In this document: in pieces, positions 20,552 to 29,351 of the stretch
How positions within the stretch are numbered: position 1 is the stretch's first letter
Layout: the number at the start of each line of letters is the position of its first letter
DNA from: Saccharopolyspora spinosa NRRL 18395
Lineage (GTDB): Bacteria > Actinomycetota > Actinomycetes > Mycobacteriales > Pseudonocardiaceae
Direction: 5' to 3'
Length of the DNA: 64,000 nt
NCBI RefSeq assembly: GCF_000194155.1
Contig: NZ_GL877884.1
Span: 62,001 to 126,000, forward strand
Made by a program: the position numbers and the translations under genes
Notes under the pieces: generated by a model
What the model saw: the letters and a program-made list of their open reading frames with translations, nothing else
Told to the model about the DNA's origin: nothing
The model's database searches: none

Positions 20552-22803
20552 GTTCGCGCTGATACGTCAGCCAACGTCGAGGTCAACCACGTCAGATCGG
20601 TCTCGGCGGTGTGCCGCGCGGTCTTGGCGCGCGTGAGCAGCTCGTCGGTTTTCGTCAGCACGAGCGTGTATGGCCGGCCCTGTCGTCGGGTCTGGTGCCG
20701 CACCGGCAGCCCGGCCGAGTCGATCTGGGTGTGCACGTGCAGACGTCTGTTCTTCGCTAGCGGCCACTCGAAGATCCGCCGCGACCGGGCCCCGAGAAAC
20801 GTTCCCAACGTGTCGCACAGGTCACACCCGCACCCGGTCCATGCGATTGACCAGTCGTCGTCTTCCCGCCGCGGCCGCGCGACGATCGCGCCGAGCCGCT
20901 GTGCGCAGTCCCGCGCGATTGTGTCGAACTCCGCCGCCTGCCGCGAGGCCGCCGAACGCAACGCCGGCATCAGACATTCCAGCACCGTGTCCTCGTATCC
21001 GCGCAGCGCCGTGGTGATCTCCGCGTGCAACGTGTCGTCGGCCGCCTCGATCAGCTGTGTCAGCGGTGAACTGAGCATCTCCAGCCTCGGCCGGCGGGCA
21101 TCGATGCGCGCGGTCGTGGTCCAGGTCCGCAACTCGTCGTCCAGCCAGCGCCACGTTCGGGCGGCCAGCAGCCGCACCACTTCCGGTCTTCCGGCAACAC
21201 GTAGCGCCTCGCACAGACCCGGAAGCCTCTCGACCCACCCGTGCCGGTCGGTTCCGTTGTGGTGCCCCCGTTCGAACCACCCGTTGACGACGTCCAGCGT
21301 CCACTCCTGGCCGTACCGCCCGGCCGCGGCCGCCAGCCCGCCCGCATGCTCCCGTGCGAGCGTCTCCACGCGGAACGGCTCCAGCAGCATCGCCGCCGTC
21401 CTGGCAACACCCAGACCCGCTGCCACGTCCAGCGCGTTGCAGAGCAGTCCCGCCCGCGACGCGGTCCTGTTCCAGAAAGGCGCGAGCGACTCCGCCGCGG
21501 CCCGCGCCCCCGCCAAGTCGCCGGCCTCGATGCGATCGCGGAGCTCGTGTAGCGCCCACTGCGATCCGGCCTCGGCACGCGCCGCGAAAGCCCGGTCCCG
21601 GGGCCACACGACGACCGCGGCCCGCCGGTACCACCGGTCCAGCGTGTTGCCGTAGTTACCCATGTAGCCCTCGTACTCAGACCGGTAGGGCTCCATAGCC
21701 GCGCTCGGGGTGGTGGCGCAGACCTCATAGTCGGAGACGTACAGCGAGATCGGCTCGCCGCCGGCGCCGTCCGGGCCGGTCCACCAGCCGAGGGTGATCT
21801 CGTTGTCGATCAGGTCGGTGAGCTGATCGTCGTCGGGGTCCTCGTCCTCGCCGTTGTAGTCGTCCCACCCGTAGCCGTCGGACGGCTGGACGTCCCAGGT
21901 CTCCTTCACCTCGGCGAGCGCCAGCACTGCCTCGCATCCAACCCGCTCCGCGGCTGCGCGCACCAGCGCGGCACGTTCCGCGTCGGCGCCCTTGAGCCGG
22001 CGCCAGGTCAGGCCCCGCTGGGTGTATTCGTGGTCCAGCAGGAAGACCAGCCGGTTCGGTGGGTCAAGGTCGCGTCCGCCGTACCGCGGGGTGGCCGGCG
22101 TGGTGAAATGCTCGGTCAGGCAGTGCGCCAGCTCGGTGACCGGGCCGGCCTCCGGGACCGAGGTCTCGGCACTGGCAAGCAGGTTGAACGTGAGCGTCAC
22201 CCGGTACCCGGACCTGACCGGCGTGACCTCATGACGGCAGTTCGAGTAGAACGCGACGAGGGTCAGCTCCTCCTTCGACGCGCGATAGGCCCTGCTTTCC
22301 CCGGCGTGGTCGATGACCAGTTCCCCGCCGGTGTGCGCCGACGGCAGTGACACCACAAGGGTGCCCACCATCTCGTCGTGCTTCTCCGAGTCCTGGTGAG
22401 GGAGGAAGAACTGTCCCTTGCCGTAGACCAGCATCGCGTGCGGCTCGGCCCGCAGCCGTGCCGTCCGCGGGAGCCCGAGCTCGTCACGGAAGTGCTCCAG
22501 CGCGCCGTCCAGCACCATCGTCCAGTCGGGCCCGCCGAGGGTGATCTGATCCGGGGCCAGCTCCCACGTGTCGCGGACCCCGGTGTCGGTCAGCGTCTCC
22601 TCACCCCTGCCGAACATCGCCGGCCGCGCCACCGCGATCAGTTTCTTCGCTAGGGGTGCGCGGACCGGCAGGCGTACCGGCCCGACACCGGAGACCTCAA
22701 GCTCGAGCATGCGCGCCGGTGCCAGCAGTTGAGCGCTGAACGACCCGGTCGGCTCGACATCGTCGAACAGTTGTGCAAGTCGTTCCCGTGCCGTTTTCGT
22801 CAT
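20548..22803 (-). CDS. Large 2-oxoglutarate/Fe(II) oxygenase-like protein
   Basis: A 751-residue protein. The first 220 residues form a prolyl-4-hydroxylase-type double-stranded beta-helix with the iron triad visible: HQDSEKHDEMVGTL (His-x-Asp), a distal His in NCRHEVTPV and the 2-oxoglutarate arginine in SGYRVTLTF. The remaining 500 residues are mostly helical, with an acidic stretch (NGEDEDPDDDQLTD), and a cysteine cluster CGCDLCDTLG near residue 665 that could bind metal. I do not know a described family for the C-terminal part. ATG at 22803 follows GAGGGG; a start 12 bp upstream is possible. The substrate is unknown; protein hydroxylation is a guess. Confidence 0.75.
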   Translation of the reverse strand: MTKTARERLAQLFDDVEPTGSFSAQLLAPARMLELEVSGVGPVRLPVRAPLAKKLIAVARPAMFGRGEETLTDTGVRDTWELAPDQITLGGPDWTMVLDGALEHFRDELGLPRTARLRAEPHAMLVYGKGQFFLPHQDSEKHDEMVGTLVVSLPSAHTGGELVIDHAGESRAYRASKEELTLVAFYSNCRHEVTPVRSGYRVTLTFNLLASAETSVPEAGPVTELAHCLTEHFTTPATPRYGGRDLDPPNRLVFLLDHEYTQRGLTWRRLKGADAERAALVRAAAERVGCEAVLALAEVKETWDVQPSDGYGWDDYNGEDEDPDDDQLTDLIDNEITLGWWTGPDGAGGEPISLYVSDYEVCATTPSAAMEPYRSEYEGYMGNYGNTLDRWYRRAAVVVWPRDRAFAARAEAGSQWALHELRDRIEAGDLAGARAAAESLAPFWNRTASRAGLLCNALDVAAGLGVARTAAMLLEPFRVETLAREHAGGLAAAAGRYGQEWTLDVVNGWFERGHHNGTDRHGWVERLPGLCEALRVAGRPEVVRLLAARTWRWLDDELRTWTTTARIDARRPRLEMLSSPLTQLIEAADDTLHAEITTALRGYEDTVLECLMPALRSAASRQAAEFDTIARDCAQRLGAIVARPRREDDDWSIAWTGCGCDLCDTLGTFLGARSRRIFEWPLAKNRRLHVHTQIDSAGLPVRHQTRRQGRPYTLVLTKTDELLTRAKTARHTAETDLTWLTSTLADVSART

Positions 22804-22848
22804 TTGTCCCCTCATATCCTCGCTGGACGTTGCCGATGTGCGGCCGAC

Positions 22849-23238
22849 TCAGCCTTCGCCGCTGTGCCCGTTCGCCCTGGGTAGTAACCAGTGAGTGCGG
22901 TAGGCGCGCTCGATGTCCGGGTCTCCCGATTTGGAAAACCGCAGCCGGCGGCGATCCTTGGTCCAACTGACGTATACCGTCTCGCTGGGGCGCATTCCTT
23001 CGCTCTCGGCCCAGCTTCGGAAGATCCGCATCGCTGTACTGATCTTGGGCAGGCTGGCGACCACTACCCGCTCCAGGTATGGCACGCGGCAACGCCGCCA
23101 GTCCTCAACTCTCTCAGGCCGAAGCCAGCCGGTGGCGAGCAACGCGTCGATCGCGGTGACGTAGCCGTTCCTGGCGACGGCGGCATTGCCGGCTGCGGCG
23201 ATCCCGCGCCGGAGTTTCGTCTCATTCTGGGAATTCAT
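22849..23238 (-). CDS. DUF2293-like protein, probably truncated
   Basis: A 129-residue protein with the block LRFSKSGDPDIERAYRTHW near the C-terminus and ALLATGWLRPERVEDWRR near residue 35. From memory, actinobacterial DUF2293 proteins continue for several hundred residues after this block; here the frame stops 12 residues later. It is therefore likely a truncated remnant or a short stand-alone variant. It lies 45 bp upstream of the oxygenase on the same strand. Confidence 0.5.
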   Translation of the reverse strand: MNSQNETKLRRGIAAAGNAAVARNGYVTAIDALLATGWLRPERVEDWRRCRVPYLERVVVASLPKISTAMRIFRSWAESEGMRPSETVYVSWTKDRRRLRFSKSGDPDIERAYRTHWLLPRANGHSGEG

Positions 23239-23252
23239 CGACCACTGGACCT

Positions 23253-23455
23253 TCAGTCGAGGGAGCCCAGGCTGTGTGGTCGGCAGCATTGCTGGTACTT
23301 GCGCCCCGAGCCACACCAGCAGGTCGCGCCTCGTGCCGGTGGCCAGGGGACGGACAGCGTCATGGTCGAGTGGTGGTACGTGCCGTACCAGCCAGCCCGG
23401 CTCCAGTTCGGGGTCACGCTGATTGGGATTGTCAGTCTGCGTCCTGTTTATCAGT
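23253..23455 (-). pseudogene. SEC-C motif protein remnant
   Basis: One minus frame, open from about 23455 to a TGA at 23253-23255, ends in a textbook SEC-C metal-binding motif, CWCGSGRKYQQCC, preceded by GWYGTYHHSTMTLSVPWPP. An ATG at 23363 would give 36 residues. Just upstream the frame is closed, and neighbouring frames hold other protein-like fragments, so this is the C-terminal end of a decayed gene. SEC-C motifs bind zinc and occur at the ends of SecA and many small proteins. Confidence 0.55.
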
Positions 23456-23872
23456 TGGTGGTGTCGCTGAGTTGCAGGCATTTTGCAGGACGGGGGTGGC
23501 CTTGCAGATGGCGGCCTGCTCGGCGGGGAACGCCTCGGCGACCTCCGGGCAGGTGGCCTACGCCGCACGGGATCAGTAGCAGACGGCGCGGTCGACGACG
23601 ACGACGGCGGCGAGTATGCGAACGGCTGTAAGGCCAGCAGCGGCAACGACAACAACGGGTCGAAACCTGGGCGGGGCAGCACCGCGACAGCCCGGTTCAC
23701 CAGTGCCGACGCCGCCGGATCGACCACCGGGGCACGGCCAACTGGCTGAGCAGTCCCCGCAGCGCCGCGGGCAATTCCTGTTGGACGGAAATGGCTCGTG
23801 CCGACATCGAGCACACGGCGGCGGAGCCAGCCCGACGAGTCGGCGCCAGCGCGTCATGAGAACCTGGATTTC
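23456..23872. other. Degenerate region, no intact gene
   Basis: About 415 bp between the SEC-C remnant and the DUF1841-like gene. Fragments on the minus strand look like pieces of exported or membrane proteins (for example PVVVVAAAGLTAVRILAAVV), broken by frame changes. I see no complete coding unit. Confidence 0.4.
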
Positions 23873-24463
23873 GTGAGTCCGGTGAGCAGGGGTCGCAAGC
23901 GCAAGCCGATGAAGTCCGGTCGAAGTAGGCAGTCCTCCCGGTCTCCTGGGTACGCCTCGCCGCCAGGCCCGCCGGCAGAAGGCGATGTCGACCCGGCGGC
24001 ATATCTGGACGACGTTCCGCCGTCGGCGGACAAGGCCGAGGTCGAGAGCATCCTGGACCGGCGGATGTTCACCGTGGCGTACCAGAGCACCGTCATCGAC
24101 GGCGAGCGGTTCGACTGGCTCAACCCCGCCGACCCGGATGAGCGAGCGCTGCTCATCAAGGGTGAGCATCCCGAATACCACGAGTCGTTGGCCGATCCGC
24201 TCTTCGAGGGCGAACTCGACGGGCACTCCCCCCGGCTGCACCTGACGATGCACGAGGTGATCGCCAACCAGTTGTGGGACGACGACCCACCCGAGGTGTG
24301 GCAGGCCGCCCGGCGGCTCCGCGACCAGGGCATGAACCGGCACGACATCCTGCACAGACTCGCCGCGGTCCTCACCAAGCACATGTACCCCGTCCTGGCC
24401 AAACACGAACAGTTTGATACCGAGGCATACCGGCGGGCCCTCAACGAACTGCACCGCGAGTAG
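23873..24463 (+). CDS. DUF1841-like hypothetical protein
   Basis: A protein of about 196 residues. It begins with a basic, low-complexity leader (VSRGRKRKPMKSGRSR) and ends with a helical domain resembling DUF1841: LHLTMHEVIANQLWDDDPPE, then GMNRHDILHRLAAVL. The spaced histidines and acidic residues hint at metal binding. The start is uncertain: GTG at 23873 or 23882, neither with a strong site. It is followed 10 bp later by the XPB-domain gene, so the two may form an operon. Confidence 0.55.
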   Translation: MSPVSRGRKRKPMKSGRSRQSSRSPGYASPPGPPAEGDVDPAAYLDDVPPSADKAEVESILDRRMFTVAYQSTVIDGERFDWLNPADPDERALLIKGEHPEYHESLADPLFEGELDGHSPRLHLTMHEVIANQLWDDDPPEVWQAARRLRDQGMNRHDILHRLAAVLTKHMYPVLAKHEQFDTEAYRRALNELHRE

Positions 24464-24473
24464 CCTCCGCACG

Positions 24474-25781
24474 GTGAACGACGTCCTTGAACATCACGTT
24501 CGGCCGACCGAGCAGGATGCTCAGCTGAACCTGCGGGCGGTGCTGGAATTGTGCGCGGCCGGCGAGGTGCGGTGCAGTGAGAAGACCGGCCGGCCGTCGG
24601 CGGCGACCATCCGGACGGTGAGCTCGCGCCTGGTGAGCGGCGATTTCTATCCGGACGAGCCGATCGCGGCGTTCGCGTGGCCCTTGTTGCTGCAGGCGGG
24701 CGGGTTGGCCAGGATCGATGGTGGGCGGCTGCGGTTGACCCCGAAAGGCCGTGCCGCGTTGGCCGCTCCAGCGGCTGAGGTCATCCGGGCATTGTGGCAG
24801 CGGTGGTTGACACACGCGGTGATCGACGAGTTCAGCCGGATCGAGGAGATCAAGGGCCAGCGGATCAAGAACGTGATCAGTGCTGCCAAGCCTCGCCGGC
24901 AGGTCGTCGCCAGAGCGCTGGCCGGCTGCCCGGTGGACGAGTGGATCGGTGTGGACGGCCTCTTCACCACGATGCGGCGGGCACGCCTGAATCCCAGCGT
25001 CGCCCGCAATGACATGGCGTTGTGGAAGCTGTACCTCGTCGATCCGCAGTACGGCAGCCTCGGCTACGACGGTTTCCACCGATGGGAGATCCTGGAAGGC
25101 CGCTACACGCTGGCCGTGCTGTTCGAGTACGCGGGCACGCTGGGCCTGATCGATCTCGAGTACGTGCATCCCGACGGCGAGCGGGACGACTTCCGGGACA
25201 ACTGGGGCGCGGACGAGTTGGACGCCCTGAGCCGCTACGACGGGCTACAGGCGATCCGGCTCAACGCTTTGGGCTGCTTCGCCCTTGGCCTCGCGGATAC
25301 CTACCAGCCGCCGGCCGCCACCGGTCAGGAGCGCGGGCTGAAAATCCTACCGAACCTTGACGTGGTGGTCACCGGCTCGCTGGTGCCGGGTGACGAGCTT
25401 TTGCTGTCGGCGTATGCCGAACGGACCGCGGACCGGGTGTGGACGATCTCGTCCACGAGCCTGCTGGCCGCCCTCGACACCGGACGCGAACTAGCCGAGT
25501 TCACCGCCTTCCTGGCCGACCGTGCCGAAAATGAGGTACCCGGCACGCTGGATGCCCTCGTCGACGACATCAGCCGTCGTACCGCACAGTTGACCGACCT
25601 CGGGCACGTCCGCATGATCGAATGCGCCGACTCGGCGTTGGCGACGCTCATCGCCCGCGACCGGGCAACACGCTCCCTCTGCCGGCTCGTCGGTGAACGC
25701 CATCTCGCCGTTCCGCTCGACACGGAGTTGAAGTTCCGCGTGGCCGTGCGGAAGCTTGGCTACGTCATGCCCACATCCTGA
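24474..25781 (+). CDS. Protein with helicase XPB/Ssl2 N-terminal-like domain
   Basis: A 435-residue protein. The C-terminal 150 residues resemble the XPB/Ssl2 N-terminal (helicase C3) domain: LKILPNLDVVVTGSLVPGDE, then LGHVRMIECADSALATLIARD. The N-terminal part reads as winged-helix segments (GGLARIDGGRLRLTPKGRAAL). There is no helicase motor, so it is not a helicase by itself. Similar stand-alone proteins occur widely in actinobacteria without known function. The GTG start lies 10 bp after the upstream gene. Confidence 0.65.
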   Translation: MNDVLEHHVRPTEQDAQLNLRAVLELCAAGEVRCSEKTGRPSAATIRTVSSRLVSGDFYPDEPIAAFAWPLLLQAGGLARIDGGRLRLTPKGRAALAAPAAEVIRALWQRWLTHAVIDEFSRIEEIKGQRIKNVISAAKPRRQVVARALAGCPVDEWIGVDGLFTTMRRARLNPSVARNDMALWKLYLVDPQYGSLGYDGFHRWEILEGRYTLAVLFEYAGTLGLIDLEYVHPDGERDDFRDNWGADELDALSRYDGLQAIRLNALGCFALGLADTYQPPAATGQERGLKILPNLDVVVTGSLVPGDELLLSAYAERTADRVWTISSTSLLAALDTGRELAEFTAFLADRAENEVPGTLDALVDDISRRTAQLTDLGHVRMIECADSALATLIARDRATRSLCRLVGERHLAVPLDTELKFRVAVRKLGYVMPTS

Positions 25782-25869
25782 CCTCGCGTGGGAAGGGAAA
25801 GCCGAGGCTGAGAGGTAGCGGGCGGGCGTTTGGTCAGAAAACAGGCCAGGACGCCTGGAGAACGCCGAA

Positions 25870-26075
25870 ACTGTTCGTCGTCGTTCTCGTGAATCGGGTA
25901 TCCGAGAAGCCTGCGCTGGCGGGACTCTCGGCCGCGCCAAGATCGGGTACCTCAACCACATCGACCACTCCGAAGGCCGGGTGATTCGCACCATCGTCGT
26001 CGATGATGGTGCGGGCACCCTTCGTCCAACTCGCCTTCGAGCTTTACGACACCGGGACTGCACGCGCAGCGATCA
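25870..26075 (+). pseudogene. Large serine recombinase remnant
   Basis: The plus strand encodes the motif AGGTLGRAKIGYLNHID and RVIRTIVVDD, typical of the recombinase domain of large serine integrases. One frameshift later it continues as RAPFVQLAFELYDTGTA. No catalytic N-terminal domain is left. It ends about 150 bp from tRNA-Ala, so it may mark a former integration event. The rest of 25782-26115 holds nothing else recognisable. Confidence 0.7.
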
Positions 26076-26115
26076 ACACCTCACACCGCACACTCCATTC
26101 CGGACCCGAGGCGAC

Positions 26116-26152
26116 AAAAAGGCCACCCGCAAAAGCGGGTGGCCCGTTTTTC
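26116..26152. terminator. Bidirectional rho-independent terminator
   Basis: A perfect 10-bp stem (GGCCACCCGC/GCGGGTGGCC) with an AAAA loop, flanked by AAAAA on one side and CGTTTTT on the other. It lies 67 bp past the 3' end of tRNA-Ala and probably terminates it; it could serve the other strand too. Confidence 0.9.
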
Positions 26153-26218
26153 GCCTTCCGGCGTCGCGGTCCTACTCCAATGCCCTTCAATCAGGCACAT
26201 GTCTCAGTAGTCCATCTG

Positions 26219-26294
26219 TGGTGGAGCTGAGGGGAATCGAACCCCTGACCTTCTCGATGCGAACGAGACGCGCTACCAACTGCGCTACAGCCCC
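26219..26294 (-). tRNA. tRNA-Ala (anticodon CGC)
   Basis: Reading the minus strand, GGGGCTGTAGCGCAGTTGGT begins a 73-nt cloverleaf followed by an encoded CCA. The anticodon loop is TTCGCAT on a TCTCG/CGAGA stem, giving CGC, which reads alanine GCG codons. The T arm is AGGGGTTCGATTCCCCT. All four stems pair. It is transcribed toward the terminator at 26116-26152. Confidence 0.95.
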
Positions 26295-26368
26295 TTGTTG
26301 AGTGCTGACAAAAGCTTAGCAAGGCCCGAAATCAGCTTTCGCAGCACCCCCCTCTTGGGGATTCCGGG

Positions 26369-27139
26369 CTATTCGCCGGAGGCTCGCCGGTAGGGCTCCC
26401 AGGTACGTTCGTCCAGCTCATCGAACATGGGGTCCTCGTCGTCGATCTCCACTCGGACGGCGCGCGCGGCTGGCCTGCCGTCGTCGGGCCGCCCGGTTTC
26501 GTCGTCGCGGTCCTCATCGTGCTCGTAGACGGGCTGATCGTCGATGTCGACGTAGTCGTCGTAGTCGTCGATCTCGTCGTGCTCGCCGGACATCCGGGCC
26601 AGACGACGGCTGCGGATGTCCTCTTCGATGCGGACCTGGCGGCGCAGGTATGTGAGGTAACCCACGACGACGAGGTCGGTGGCGCCGTGCAGCCACCACA
26701 TGACCGGCCACACCAGGGCACCCAGCAGCGCCGTGGTCACCGCCACGAGCAGCATGACGAGCACGATGCGCTGCCGTCGGGCGTACTTGGCGCGGGCGGC
26801 CAGCGCTGCGGCTTCCGGGTCGAATCCGCCGCGTCCGGGCCGGTAGCGGCGGCCCGCCCGGACGTCGTCGCTGTGCACCCGTCGCCACGAGCCGTCGGCG
26901 TCGTTCTCCTCGATGGCGTTGTCAAGGTCGGTGTCAGGCATCCCGAGCGCCTCCTCCACCTCGTGGGTTGTCGCGGCTCCGGGGGTCGCCGGGCGCCGTC
27001 CGCTGCCTCGCCGCACGACTCGTGCGGCCAATGCGGAGTCGGTGGTCTTGGAAACTTCCTGGCGGCGGCGGGCGAACATCGGAACCAGCACCACCAGCCA
27101 CGCCGCTGCCAGCGCAGCGAATATCAATGAACTGGGCAT
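26369..27139 (-). CDS. SepX/GlpR-like divisome membrane protein
   Basis: A 256-residue membrane protein. A first membrane segment starts at once (SSLIFAALAAAWLVVLVPMF), followed by a basic cytoplasmic stretch, then a hydrophobic hairpin around IVLVMLLVAVTTALLGALVW and WWLHGATDLVVVGYL, and a strongly acidic tail rich in Asp, Glu and Tyr. This layout matches the actinobacterial SepX (formerly GlpR) cell-division protein described in Streptomyces. ATG at 27139 was chosen; the open frame beyond it lacks support. It sits between tRNA-Ala and rimJ, near moeA and galU, as in relatives. Confidence 0.8.
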   Translation of the reverse strand: MPSSLIFAALAAAWLVVLVPMFARRRQEVSKTTDSALAARVVRRGSGRRPATPGAATTHEVEEALGMPDTDLDNAIEENDADGSWRRVHSDDVRAGRRYRPGRGGFDPEAAALAARAKYARRQRIVLVMLLVAVTTALLGALVWPVMWWLHGATDLVVVGYLTYLRRQVRIEEDIRSRRLARMSGEHDEIDDYDDYVDIDDQPVYEHDEDRDDETGRPDDGRPAARAVRVEIDDEDPMFDELDERTWEPYRRASGE

Positions 27140-27408
27140 GCCCCGCCACCTCCCCCTGGCCACCGGCAGCACACAAGTCTGCGATCGCCACGCTAACCAC
27201 ATCAGTCACTTCTGTCTCGGAGCCACGCCGAGCCACATCGGTTCCCCGGGAACAAGAAAACCGCACGTTCAGAGCAGTCGGCGGCAACATCGACATCGGC
27301 GTGTCGGTTTCCATACCGCCGAATGGCGAGAGATCTGCCGCCGTTCGATGCCTTTTCGGCCGCCCCGGCCCCGGTCAGCGGTGACGGTGCGTGATCAAGG
27401 TCTCGGCG

Positions 27409-28074
27409 TCATGGCCGGCTCGCACCGCCGGTCCTGATCAGCCTGCTCACCGCGCCGTCCGGGATCTCCTCGGCGGTCAGGGCGTACACGTAGTGGTCCC
27501 GCCAGGTGCCGGCCACGTCCAGGTAGCGGCGGAACAGCCCTTCGCGGCGGAAGGCGGATTTCTCCAACACCCGCACGCTCGCCTGGTTCTCGGGCCGCAC
27601 GGTGGCCTCCAGCCGGTGCAGCCCGACCGGGCCGAAGCAGTGGTCCACCGCCATCGCGACGGCCGCCGTGGCGACCCCGCCGCCGGCCAGGCGCGCGGCC
27701 ACCCAGTAGCCGATCCACCCGGAGCGCAGCGCGCCGCGCACGATGTTGCCGACGGTCAGCTGCCCCGCGAACTCGCCGTCGACGGTGATGGTGAACGGCA
27801 GCGCCTGGCCGCGTCGGGCCATCCCGCGCAACGCGCTCCACTGCGCGGGCCAGGCCATCAGCGCATTGCGCTCTTGCCAACCGCCGACCGCGGTGGGCTC
27901 CCACTTCTGCAGGTAGGTGCGGTCTTGCAGCCTCGTCCGGCTCCAGGCCGAGCCGTCGCGCAGCCGCGGCGGGCGCAGCGCGACGGGGCCGCGCTCCGTG
28001 ATCAGCGGGCCGAGGCGCGCTGGCCAGCCGGGGTGGCGGCCGATCGGGAACCCATCGGCGTCGGCGGGCTGCAT
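27409..28074 (-). CDS. GNAT family N-acetyltransferase (RimJ/RimL type)
   Basis: A 221-residue acetyltransferase. The acetyl-CoA binding segment is GWIGYWVAARLAGGGVATAA, followed by GLHRLEATVRPENQASVRVL, typical of RimJ/RimL enzymes that acetylate protein N-termini. It corresponds by position to M. tuberculosis rimJ (Rv0995), next to moeA. The start lies 8 bp after the moeA stop, so they are probably cotranscribed. The true substrate is not known. Confidence 0.88.
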   Translation of the reverse strand: MQPADADGFPIGRHPGWPARLGPLITERGPVALRPPRLRDGSAWSRTRLQDRTYLQKWEPTAVGGWQERNALMAWPAQWSALRGMARRGQALPFTITVDGEFAGQLTVGNIVRGALRSGWIGYWVAARLAGGGVATAAVAMAVDHCFGPVGLHRLEATVRPENQASVRVLEKSAFRREGLFRRYLDVAGTWRDHYVYALTAEEIPDGAVSRLIRTGGASRP

Positions 28075-28081
28075 CGGTGGC

Positions 28082-29305
28082 TCACGCGCGCTGCGAGAGG
28101 AACCGGACCTGCACGTCCTCGCCGGCCGCGACGTCGGTGGTGTCCTCGTCGACCACCACCAGGCAGTTGGCCTCGGCCAACGACGCGAGCAGATGCGATC
28201 CCGAGTTGCCCAGGGGCTGCACCAGGTAGGAGCCGTTCTTCGGGTCGCGCATCAACTGGCCGCGGAGGAAGCCGCGACGCCCCTTGATGGAGGTGATCGG
28301 GGTGAGCAGTTCGGCCGACACGGTGCGCCGGTGCGGGTTGAGCTTGCCGAGCGCGGCGCGGACCAGCGGCCGCACCAGCACCTCGAAGGCGACCAGCGCG
28401 CTCACCGGGTTGCTGGGCAGCACGAAAGTGGGGATCTCGTCCGGACCAAGCCGCCCGAAGCCCTGCACCGATCCGGGCTGCATGGCCACCCGGGTCACGT
28501 CGAGCTCCCCGAGGTCGGCGAGGGCCGCCCGGACTTCGTTGCCCGCCGCGCCGCCGGCACCACCAGCGATCACCACGACCTCCGACAGCAGCAGCCGCCC
28601 CTCGACGACCTCGCGCAGCCGGCGCGGGTCGCTGTTGACGATGCCGACGCGGGTGACCTCGGCCCCGGCGTCCCGCGCGGCGGCGGCCAGCGCGTAGGAG
28701 TTGACGTCGTAGACCTGGCCCTGGCCGGGCGTGCGGTCGACGTCCACGAGTTCGTCGCCCACGGAGATCACCGACACCCGCGGCCGGGGGTGCACCAGGA
28801 CCTTGTTGCGGCCCACCGCCGCGAGCAGCCCGACCTGCGCCGCACCGATGGGTGCGCCGCGGCGCACCGCGACGTCGCCGGTCTGCACGTCCTCGCCGGT
28901 GCGGCGGACGAACGCCGCCGATGGCACCGGCTGCCGGACCGTGACCTTGGCGGGGTGCTCGTCGGTGTAGGCCAGCGGCACGACCGCGTCGGCCAGCGTC
29001 GGCAGCGGCGCACCGGTGACAACCCGCACCGCCTGCCCCGGTTGCAACCGGCGCGGCTGCCGCGATCCGACCGGGATCTCCCCGACGACCGGCAGCACCG
29101 TCGACTCGCCGACGGCCGTCTGTACGTCGACGCTGCGCACCGCGTAACCGTCCACCGCGGCCTGGTCGAACCCGGGCAGCGCCTGCTCGGCGACGACCTC
29201 TTCGGCGCACAGCAGGCCTTGAGCCTCGGAGATCGCCACCCGCACGGGCGCGGGCCGGACGGCGGCTGTCAGTACTCGCGCGAGCTGCTCGTCCACTGAT
29301 CTCAT
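28082..29305 (-). CDS. moeA: Molybdopterin molybdenumtransferase
   Basis: A 407-residue MoeA/Glp-family enzyme that inserts molybdate into adenylylated molybdopterin. Signature parts are PGFDQAAVDGYAVRS (domain III entry), VVTGAPLPTLADAVVP, the MPT-binding SVISVGDELVD, and PTFVLPSNPVSALVAFE. ATG at 29305 gives the usual length; the upstream extension overlaps galU's end region and was rejected. The galU-moeA-rimJ order matches mycobacteria (moeA1). Confidence 0.93.
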   Translation of the reverse strand: MRSVDEQLARVLTAAVRPAPVRVAISEAQGLLCAEEVVAEQALPGFDQAAVDGYAVRSVDVQTAVGESTVLPVVGEIPVGSRQPRRLQPGQAVRVVTGAPLPTLADAVVPLAYTDEHPAKVTVRQPVPSAAFVRRTGEDVQTGDVAVRRGAPIGAAQVGLLAAVGRNKVLVHPRPRVSVISVGDELVDVDRTPGQGQVYDVNSYALAAAARDAGAEVTRVGIVNSDPRRLREVVEGRLLLSEVVVIAGGAGGAAGNEVRAALADLGELDVTRVAMQPGSVQGFGRLGPDEIPTFVLPSNPVSALVAFEVLVRPLVRAALGKLNPHRRTVSAELLTPITSIKGRRGFLRGQLMRDPKNGSYLVQPLGNSGSHLLASLAEANCLVVVDEDTTDVAAGEDVQVRFLSQRA

Positions 29306-29351
29306 GGCTGTCGACCTCTTCCCGCGTGCCCGAGCCGTGGTCGGCGCGGTG

